DNA of 64,000 nt from a bacterium (GTDB taxonomy: Bacteria > Chloroflexota > Anaerolineae > Caldilineales > Caldilineaceae), in the NCBI GenBank assembly GCA_016124945.1, contig WGMT01000067.1, positions 1-64,000 on the forward strand. Reading direction: 5' to 3'. Below the pieces are notes generated by a model. It did no database searches, was not told the origin of the DNA, and was given only the letters and a program-made list of their open reading frames with translations. Each line of letters begins with the position of its first letter. Within the stretch, counting starts at the first letter, position 1. Position numbers and translations under genes: made by a program. Shown piece by piece: positions 55,903-64,000 of the stretch.

Positions 55903-56490
55903 TCACCCAGTCGCCATCGCCCGTTTCCGTTGCCACCACAAGCGGCCCATCCAGGCCAGGATGGCGAGATCGAGGGCAAGTTCGATGGGGGCGAAAATGG
56001 TGCCGTAGTGGTTCGGATCCCAGTAGCTGACAGGGCTGATGAAGCGCAGTTGCCAGTTGAGTGGGAAGAAGAGCAGCGGGCCGTCGTTGTGGTGGGTAAA
56101 GATGTCGATGAACGAATGCAGGCCACAGCCGGCGGCGAACCAGAGCAGCGCAAAGCCCCATTTTTGTCCTCGCTGTGTGGGCCAGTTTTGCATGGACCAG
56201 TAGCCAAGCACCGCCAACACAGCCAAAATCAGCGGCGAGTGAAAGAGATTGTGCCCCACAATCCACCAGGGGTTGGAGAAATAGAGCGCATCGTAGGTGG
56301 GGCCAAAGATGAACTCATCGATAGGCGCGATCCATTGGCGGTAGGCCGCGTAGCCAATGGTGAGCACGGTCAATGGCAGATCGGGCATCACCGACCCCCA
56401 CAAAAACGCCGCGCCGTGGACAGGCTTCTGGTTGAGATTCATGCCCTTCTTGATGGCCCATGTGATCAGTAAGTGTGAAGGCGTGTTCAC
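55903..56490 (-). CDS. Membrane metal-dependent hydrolase-like protein (YdjM/DUF457-type)
   Basis: The 195-residue integral membrane protein has four or five helices. The sequence NTPSHLLITWAI at the N-terminus and the later GCGLHSFIDIFTHHNDG are the His/Asp motifs of the YdjM/DUF457 family of putative membrane-bound metal hydrolases; their substrate is not established. The GTG at 56490 is chosen because it begins right at the family N-terminus; the frame stays open to 56580 through low-complexity sequence. It is not clearly linked to its neighbours. Confidence 0.75.
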   Translation of the reverse strand: MNTPSHLLITWAIKKGMNLNQKPVHGAAFLWGSVMPDLPLTVLTIGYAAYRQWIAPIDEFIFGPTYDALYFSNPWWIVGHNLFHSPLILAVLAVLGYWSMQNWPTQRGQKWGFALLWFAAGCGLHSFIDIFTHHNDGPLLFFPLNWQLRFISPVSYWDPNHYGTIFAPIELALDLAILAWMGRLWWQRKRAMATG

Positions 56491-56519
56491 GATGATTGGT
56501 CCTGGGTGGTGGATGGGGT

Positions 56520-56626
56520 GGACGATGGACGACGATGGACGACGACCGACGACCGACGATGTTGTTGTAGCAGGGATCATCTAATCTTCGTTGTTTGATG
56601 TCTGTCGTCTGTCGTCTGTCGTCCTA
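56520..56626. repeat. Short GACGATG / GTCGTCT tandem repeats
   Basis: Imperfect tandem copies of GGACGAC and CGACGAC words (56520-56564) and three to four copies of GTCTGTC-type heptamers (56598-56622) face each other as an imperfect inverted pair. A similar CGTCGTCGGTCGTCCG stretch precedes the last gene of the window (62450-62470). The rest of the 510-bp gap is the family A element that follows. Confidence 0.55.
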
Positions 56627-56659
56627 TGTCACTCGCACTTCTCCCACAGGTGTGTTGAT

Positions 56660-56916
56660 GCTGAGAGGCCCTCACCCCCCGCCCCTCTTCCCATTTGGTG
56701 GAGAACCGAATTGCCGACTGACACGTACCTATGTGTTGACTATTTCGTCCTCTGAGCTACCGGATGGGAGAGGGAAGCCAGATCGTCGACAAGATTCCGG
56801 CTCCCCTCTCCCACCCAGCCACGACAGACACAAACTTTACGTTGTCCTGTCGTTTCCTTCATCACGGCAGCGACTCAACGTTGTGGGAGAGGGGCGGGGG
56901 GTGAGGGCCTCTCAGC
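56660..56916. repeat. Palindromic intergenic element, family A copy 2
   Basis: Its ends GCTGAGAGGCCCTCACCC (56660) and the inverted GTGAGGGCCTCTCAGC (to 56916) enclose an inner pair GGGAGAGGGAAGCC / GGCTCCCCTCTCCC, the same plan as 2080-2321. Shared internal words include GCCGACTGACAC and GGCTCCCCTCTCCCACCCA. The two copies differ at many positions between the arms, so the element is not a recent duplication. Confidence 0.85.
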
Positions 56917-57000
56917 GTCCCCAATCCCCAATCTCCCCTCATCGCCTCATCTCTGCTATACTCCTCTCATCAAACGTCCATTCTCTAGAGGAGATCTCTT

Positions 57001-57975
57001 TTGGCCCAAGTAGAACTCGTGCAGCGGATCGCCCGCCAGGTGCGCGACAATGTGGCGCAGGTGATTGTCGGCAAAGAACATGTTGTGGAATTGATGCTGG
57101 TCGCCCTCTTCTGCGAAGGACACGTTCTGCTCGAAGACGTGCCCGGCATCGGCAAGACGACGATGGCCAAGTCTTTGGCCCGGTCGCTGGGGGCAGATTT
57201 CCAGCGCATCCAGTTTACGCCTGATCTGTTGCCGTCGGACATTACCGGCGTCAGCGTCTACAACCGTCGCGAAGACGCCTTCGAGTTCCGCCCAGGTCCG
57301 ATCCTGGCGGGCGTGGTACTGGCCGATGAGATCAACCGCGCCGGGCCACGCACACAGTCGGCCCTGCTCGAAGCAATGGAAGAACGACAGGTCACCGTAG
57401 ACGGCGTCACCCATGCTCTGCCCTATCCGTTCTTCCTCATGGCGACGCAGAATCCCGTCGAGTTGGAGGGGACCTTCCCACTGCCAGAAGCGCAGATGGA
57501 TCGCTTCCTGATGTTGGTGGCGCTGGGCTACCCCAACCGCGAAGAGGAACGTAGCATTCTGCACCGCTTCCGCAACGCCAATCCCCTGGTAGATCTGAAA
57601 CCACAATTGGACAATGAGACGATCCGCCAGGCGGTGAAGATCTGCCGCGATGTGTATGTAAGCAGCGCCATCGAAGACTATCTACTTGACTTTGCGGCGG
57701 CGACACGCAATGACCGCGCCGTGGAACTGGGGCTAAGCCCACGCGGTACGCTGGCGCTCTTCCGTACCTGCCAGGCGCTGGCCGCCGTCAACGGGCGCGA
57801 CTATGTCATCCCCGACGATGTGAAGCGGATGGCAACGGTGGTGGTGGGCCATCGCCTCATCCTCAACGCCGACGCCCGCCTGCGGGGCCAAAAGAGCGGC
57901 GAAGTGCTGGCACGTATCCTCGCCGCGCTGCCTGTGCCGGTAGAAGAGTTGCGCCCTGTGGACGGGGGACGTTAA
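57001..57975 (+). CDS. MoxR-family AAA+ ATPase (second copy)
   Basis: The 324-residue ATPase has Walker A DVPGIGKTT (about 47-55), Walker B VVLADEINRAGP, and ATQNPVELEGTFPLPEAQMDRF. It is clearly diverged from the MoxR-type protein encoded at 8377-9360. The start is the TTG at 57001, with AGAGGAGAT 9 nt upstream; no ATG fits. It leads the operon moxR-type, DUF58, DUF4129, followed by the channel gene with coupled starts. Confidence 0.93.
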   Translation: MAQVELVQRIARQVRDNVAQVIVGKEHVVELMLVALFCEGHVLLEDVPGIGKTTMAKSLARSLGADFQRIQFTPDLLPSDITGVSVYNRREDAFEFRPGPILAGVVLADEINRAGPRTQSALLEAMEERQVTVDGVTHALPYPFFLMATQNPVELEGTFPLPEAQMDRFLMLVALGYPNREEERSILHRFRNANPLVDLKPQLDNETIRQAVKICRDVYVSSAIEDYLLDFAAATRNDRAVELGLSPRGTLALFRTCQALAAVNGRDYVIPDDVKRMATVVVGHRLILNADARLRGQKSGEVLARILAALPVPVEELRPVDGGR

Positions 57976-59249
57976 TGGGCCGCCTGGGCTGGGTTTCCGT
58001 TGGCCTGGTGCTGTTGGCTGCCGTCCTTTTGCGCAACAGCCTGCTCTTCACCATGGGGCTGATCCTCACACTGGTGGGGCTGGCGGCGTGGCTGTGGAAC
58101 CGCTACTGCCTGGTGGAGGTGAGCTACCGTCGCCGTTTTGACAGCACCCGCCTCTTTTTCGGCGAGTCCACCGACCTGTGGATCGAAGTGACCAACGCCA
58201 AACCGCTGCCATTGGCATGGCTACGCGCAGAGGACGAACTCCCAGGCGTGCTCGGCATTCAACCCGACGCCCGCATCAGCCGCTACAGTGGCGGGCGACG
58301 CCTGCTGGTCAATGTCTTTTCGCTGCGCTGGTACGAGCGAGTCATCCGCCGTTACCGTGTCACCGGCACACAGCGCGGCGCGTGGACCTTCGGCCCCACC
58401 CAGCTCGTTTCAGGCGACATCTTCGGCTTTTCGCTACGCCGCATGACGGTGGAAGAAGAAGACGTGCTGCTCGTCTACCCGCGGCTGGTGCCTGTCACCC
58501 AACTGGGGTTGCCTGCCCGTCACCCCTTCGGCGAAGCACTGGCAGATCGGCGTGTGGTGGAAGATCCCATGCGGCTAATGGGGGTGCGCGAGTATCAACA
58601 GGGCGACAGCTTCCGCCATGTCCACTGGAAGGCCAGCGCACGCCGATCGGAGCTACAGACCAAGGTCTTTGAGCCTTCGGCCAGCCGCTTGATGCTGATC
58701 TTCCTCAACGTAGACACCTTCCGCAGCCGCATGGAAGGGGCCGATCCTGTGCTGCCCGAATGGGGGATCACGGCGGCGGCGTCGATTGCCCGTCATGCCT
58801 GGGAGGCCGGGCAGACGGTGGGCCTCTACGCCAACGGCACACTCCCCGGCGGCGGACGGCTGCGCGTCGCCCCAGGCAGCCGCTCGGATCAGGCGGTGCG
58901 TGTCCTCGAAGGGCTGGCGCTGATGCGCAACATCACCATCGCCAGCCTGGAGCAGACGATCCAGGCCGAGACGGAGACGCTACGCTACGGCTCCACGATT
59001 GTGGTGGTGACGTCGGTGGTCGACGCGATCCTCGAACGCCCACTCCTGGATCTGCGCCGGCGCGGTCATGCTGTGACGATTGTTCACCCCGGCCATCAGC
59101 CGCCCGCTCACCCGATCCCAGGTGTGCGCCTCTACCACATTGGCAATGGTCAAGTCAGCAGTGGGCAAATCGGCGACGGTCAAACCAGTAACGGCCAAAC
59201 CCCAGATGGGACAACCCTCGATGAAGATGCGAAGCTGGAACTGGCTTGA
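57975..59249 (+). CDS. Membrane DUF58 protein
   Basis: The 424-residue protein has two N-terminal transmembrane helices (WVSVGLVLLAAVLL and FTMGLILTLVGLAAWLW), a beta-rich domain, and the DUF58 signature around residues 195-215 (MRLMGVREYQQGDSFRHVHW). Its start overlaps the preceding stop (TAATG), so it is translationally coupled to the MoxR-type ATPase. The C-terminal ~30 residues are low-complexity Gly/Gln/Ser/Asn-rich. Role as MoxR partner is inferred from the conserved pairing. Confidence 0.9.
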   Translation: MGRLGWVSVGLVLLAAVLLRNSLLFTMGLILTLVGLAAWLWNRYCLVEVSYRRRFDSTRLFFGESTDLWIEVTNAKPLPLAWLRAEDELPGVLGIQPDARISRYSGGRRLLVNVFSLRWYERVIRRYRVTGTQRGAWTFGPTQLVSGDIFGFSLRRMTVEEEDVLLVYPRLVPVTQLGLPARHPFGEALADRRVVEDPMRLMGVREYQQGDSFRHVHWKASARRSELQTKVFEPSASRLMLIFLNVDTFRSRMEGADPVLPEWGITAAASIARHAWEAGQTVGLYANGTLPGGGRLRVAPGSRSDQAVRVLEGLALMRNITIASLEQTIQAETETLRYGSTIVVVTSVVDAILERPLLDLRRRGHAVTIVHPGHQPPAHPIPGVRLYHIGNGQVSSGQIGDGQTSNGQTPDGTTLDEDAKLELA

Positions 59250-60719
59250 CGAAGGGCTGTTGCCCATTCTGATGGTGTTGATGCGCACAGCCTGGCTGTG
59301 GCCGTGGTTGGCGTTGCTGCGCGCCTGGTTTTCACCCACCCAACAGGCCCCGGTTTGGCCGATTTGGGTGCTGATGGGCGTGCCGCTGCTCAGTTTCTTC
59401 CTCACCGAGCGGCTGTTGCCCGAACGGCGCGATGTGGCAGCGACGGAGCAGGTCAACAGGGTGCAAATTGGGATTGCGGCCACGGGCGTGATCCTCTTGC
59501 TCGTGCTGACGTGGCTCCACTTTTACCGGATGGAGTTCCCGCTTTGGTCGTTGGACTGGGTGCGGGCGCTGGGTTTTGATCTCACTGATCTGCGCGTTGA
59601 ACTGCCGGTGCAGATTTTGGCGCTGGTCAGTGGCGTCTACCTCTGGCTGCGCGGCGTCCTCGACGGGCGCGAGCCGGTTCATCACGAAAGGGTGTGGGGG
59701 ACCTTCCTGGCCGGTGTGGTGGGGATGGCGCTCTACCTCTGGTTGTCGCGTTTCGGCAGCGGCGAGCGCATGGATGTGGCGCCGTGGCTGATCATCTTCT
59801 TCGGGGCCGGAATGGCTGCGCTGGCAGTGGCCAATCTCAAGATTGCAGGCGGGTGGAGTCCTTGGCGGCAGAGTGATAGCCGCATTCAGGCCAATCGCTA
59901 CTGGCTGCTGAGCATCGCTGTGACGATTTTGGGGCTGCTGGGGTTGGGCATCTTTTTGGGCTGGTTGGTAGCGCCGGAAGAGGTGGCGTGGCTGCTCAAC
60001 GGCGTGGGCGTGGTGTTGGGTTGGATCGGGCAAGTGCTCTCTTGGGTTGTATTGGGCGTGAGCTTTGTGCTCTTCTGGCTGATCTACCCGATCTACATGT
60101 TTTTACAAAGTTTGATCAACAACGAACCGCGCGAGGAACCAGAACGCGAGCCCCAAGACAATTTTCCGATGCCCACGCCCGAGGTGATGCAACAGATCAC
60201 CGACCCAACACAGACGCCGGAGCCGTTCCGTTGGATTGGGTTGGCAGTGGTGCTGTTGATTGTCTTCGTGGTCTTTGTGTTGGTGTTGCGCCGTCTACGC
60301 GCCGCCGCCGAAGACGAACCCGAAGAGATCCACGAGTCGATCTACAGCAATGATCTGCTACAAAACCAACTAGCCGCCTTCTGGCAAGGGCTGCGTAACC
60401 GCTTCGGCGCAGAGGCCGACGGCCCCGCCTTTGCCGATCTCACCGGCGAAAACGACACACGGCGCACCATCCGCGCCATCTATCAACAACTCCTGGCGCG
60501 GGCCGCGGCGGGTGGGCACCCACGCGCCACGGCACAGACACCGTTGGAATATGTCCCCGCGCTACAAGAGAACTGGCCACAACCCGCCGACGCCGTACGT
60601 GTCATCACCGACGGTTACGTCGAAGCGCGCTACGCCGCCGATCCGCCCGACGCCGCCACGGCGCAGGCCGTCGCCGCCGCCTGGGCAGAGATCGAGCGAG
60701 AGGAAAGTGAACGCCCGAC

Positions 60720-60723
<4 letters not shown>
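59221..60723 (+). CDS. Membrane protein with C-terminal DUF4129
   Basis: The 500-residue protein has about six to seven transmembrane helices in residues 10-310 and a soluble C-terminal DUF4129 domain (about 405-495, IRAIYQQLLARAAAGGHPRATAQTP split over the motif). DUF4129 is often fused to or encoded with transglutaminase-like proteins in MoxR-DUF58 operons; no transglutaminase domain is seen here. The ATG at 59221 overlaps the DUF58 gene by 29 bp; the frame is open to 59080, but those residues lack the membrane topology start. Its stop overlaps the next start as ATGA. Confidence 0.82.
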
Positions 60724-62414
<1,691 letters not shown>

Positions 62415-62490
62415 TGAGGCGGGTTGCGAGTTGCGGATTGCGTTACATCGTCGTCGGTCGTCCGTCGTCCATCTTCCGAGGAGGTTCCCC

Positions 62491-64000
62491 ATGCCCATTT
62501 CTGTCGATGAACTCTACCAGCATTGCGAAAAACAGATTGTGTTGCTGCCCGGCGCTGCGCCGCTAGGTGAGGCGATTAGCCAGTTCGTAGAGAGTGGACA
62601 CGACGAGCGCCAAGCCTGGCTGATCGTTCAATTGGACGATGGCGGCTATCGCGCCGTCCGCTTTGATGCGTTGACGCCCCTGGTATTGGACGGGGGCCAC
62701 TTCGTGCTCAACCAGTCGCTGGGCGACCTCGATCTGCCTGCCGTCGATCGCATTGTGTCGGTGGACGACGCCGCCGAGATGGCCGATCTGCTCTCCTGGC
62801 TTGACGATCACCCCAACGCCACACTGGTGGTGATCGACGGCAACCGCTGCGCCGGTCTGCTCACGTCCACCCTCATCCCCAAAGGCATTTCCGATCAACC
62901 CCAGCTACACGAAGCACTTAAGCGTGTGTTGCCACAGTCGATCAGGCTCGAAGCCGCTGATCTTAATGACACAGACAGCGCACGCTTTGACGAATTTGTA
63001 GACGAATTTGTAGATGATTTTGTAGATGATTTTGTGGAAGCCGGCGATAACTTCGACATCGACCTCTCTGATCTGAACTTGAACATGGCAGAGGCAGAAT
63101 CGCCATACCAGGTGGATCTCCATACCGACATCGACTTCCCCGAGCGGGTGCAGCCACAGGCGGAACATCCGCTGGTGATCAAGCTCACGCCGGAGAAGCC
63201 TGCCGACACGCGCGTGGACAGCACGGTAAGCATCGAGTTCGCCGCTCCACTGGCGGCGGAGGTGGTGGAGGTACGGGTCCACGCGCCGAATTTCAGCGAG
63301 CGCGATCAACGCTGGGCTGAGACGCTGGACGTTTACAGCTTCACAGCGTCGTCGCCGGCCATCTTCGTGCTCAAAGCGCCGCCTGATCCAGGGATCTACC
63401 CCATCGGTGTGGACTTTCGTCATAAGGATCGGTTGGTGGGCAGCACCCGCTTCGAGGTGCTGGTGGGCGATGTGACACGCCCTGAACTAGCGCGACTGTC
63501 CACGCGCACGGGGCCGTCTTCGGCCACGCCGCCGACGACGCTTTCATCCACGATTTCGCCCAACCTAGACGCTGCCCCCCCGCCCGGGCTGTCGTTGATC
63601 ATCAGCCGTAACCCACCGCCCCCCGCCGACGTGGATCTGCGTGTGCACCTCGACGCCGACAATGTACTCAGTTTCACCCTCCACTCCACACGGCCCGAAC
63701 TGAATTTGCAGCATGTGGACGTGGGCAAAACACAGTTGAACGCCACACCGCAGCACTTTCTGGCTTCGCTCTTCACCACGCTGAGCAGCATGGCGCTGGA
63801 TCGCAGCGCTACACGCTCTTCGGGCGCGGAGCGTCAACTGCGGCGCATGGGCGAAAATCTCTACCTCGACGTCATCCCCGAAGAGTTGCGCCGCGTCTAT
63901 TGGGATCTGGTGGATCTGCGCAAGCAGGGCGTGATCCACTCGTTGCTGGTGACCAGCGACGAGCCGTGGATCCCCTGGGAGTTGATCAAGCCCTACGACG
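62491..64000 (+). CDS. Probable CHAT-domain protein, 3' end outside window
   Basis: From the ATG at 62491 (GAGGAGG 7-13 nt upstream) the frame is open to the window end, giving 503 residues of an incomplete protein. The N-terminal ~150 residues look CBS-like (AWLIVQLDDGGYRAV; TLVVIDGNRCAGLL). An acidic linker with four tandem copies of (D/E)(E/D)FVD (about residues 170-187) follows, then a beta-sandwich region, and finally LVTSDEPWIPWELIKPYD. This last motif opens many CHAT (caspase-like) domains. The catalytic His and Cys would lie beyond the window, so protease activity is not shown. Confidence 0.65.
   Translation, partial: MPISVDELYQHCEKQIVLLPGAAPLGEAISQFVESGHDERQAWLIVQLDDGGYRAVRFDALTPLVLDGGHFVLNQSLGDLDLPAVDRIVSVDDAAEMADLLSWLDDHPNATLVVIDGNRCAGLLTSTLIPKGISDQPQLHEALKRVLPQSIRLEAADLNDTDSARFDEFVDEFVDDFVDDFVEAGDNFDIDLSDLNLNMAEAESPYQVDLHTDIDFPERVQPQAEHPLVIKLTPEKPADTRVDSTVSIEFAAPLAAEVVEVRVHAPNFSERDQRWAETLDVYSFTASSPAIFVLKAPPDPGIYPIGVDFRHKDRLVGSTRFEVLVGDVTRPELARLSTRTGPSSATPPTTLSSTISPNLDAAPPPGLSLIISRNPPPPADVDLRVHLDADNVLSFTLHSTRPELNLQHVDVGKTQLNATPQHFLASLFTTLSSMALDRSATRSSGAERQLRRMGENLYLDVIPEELRRVYWDLVDLRKQGVIHSLLVTSDEPWIPWELIKPYD

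Overview
The window is high-GC bacterial DNA that most resembles a Chloroflexota (Anaerolineae/Caldilineae-type) chromosome. The clues are a surface protein with DUF11/GEVED domains and a C-terminal IFLPVVGR tail, duplicated MoxR/DUF58 modules, a WYL-regulated type I CRISPR locus, and many small palindromic intergenic elements. The taxonomic call is an inference; no rRNA or other phylogenetic marker is present.

Layout. 1-2.0 kb: 3' part of a secreted multidomain protein ending in a strong intrinsic terminator. 2.3-16.4 kb: a minus-strand block of eight genes (large secreted/membrane protein, ABC ATPase, ABC permease, coiled-coil membrane protein, MoxR ATPase, DUF58 protein, two membrane VWA proteins), an envelope-associated Bat-like module with an ABC transporter. 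16.9-21.4 kb: a MarR regulator and a heterodimeric ABC exporter with one degenerate and one canonical ATP site. 21.8-23.4 kb: prfC (RF3) behind a long nested hairpin.

23.6-50.8 kb: the centrepiece, a complete type I CRISPR-Cas locus, probably subtype I-B with Cst-like effector proteins. The order is WYL regulator, cas8, cas7, cas5, cas3, a lone opposite-strand antitoxin-like gene, cas6, cas1, cas2, cas4, leader, then one array of about 227 full 37-nt repeats plus a truncated last repeat (16.4 kb). Transcription is rightward: the repeat ends in the 8-nt handle ACTGAAAC directly after a 5-bp stem, and the degenerate repeat lies at the far right. The array carries an internal history: a central block of 50 repeats has lost the first base and is flanked on both sides by 37-nt repeats; six spacers occur twice, some with shifted boundaries; one spacer is the 3' half of a tRNA. 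The regulator-plus-interference half of the cas operon looks AT-richer than the adaptation half, with the antitoxin gene at the seam.

51-64 kb: an alpha/beta hydrolase, an SDR oxidoreductase, a PadR-controlled FtsX-type ABC transporter, a membrane metal-dependent hydrolase-like protein, a second MoxR-DUF58-DUF4129 operon running into a K+ channel protein with two RCK units, and the start of a probable CHAT-domain protein cut by the window end. Several families of short inverted-repeat (MITE/REP-like) elements occupy the intergenic spaces, at least two of them with two copies in the window.
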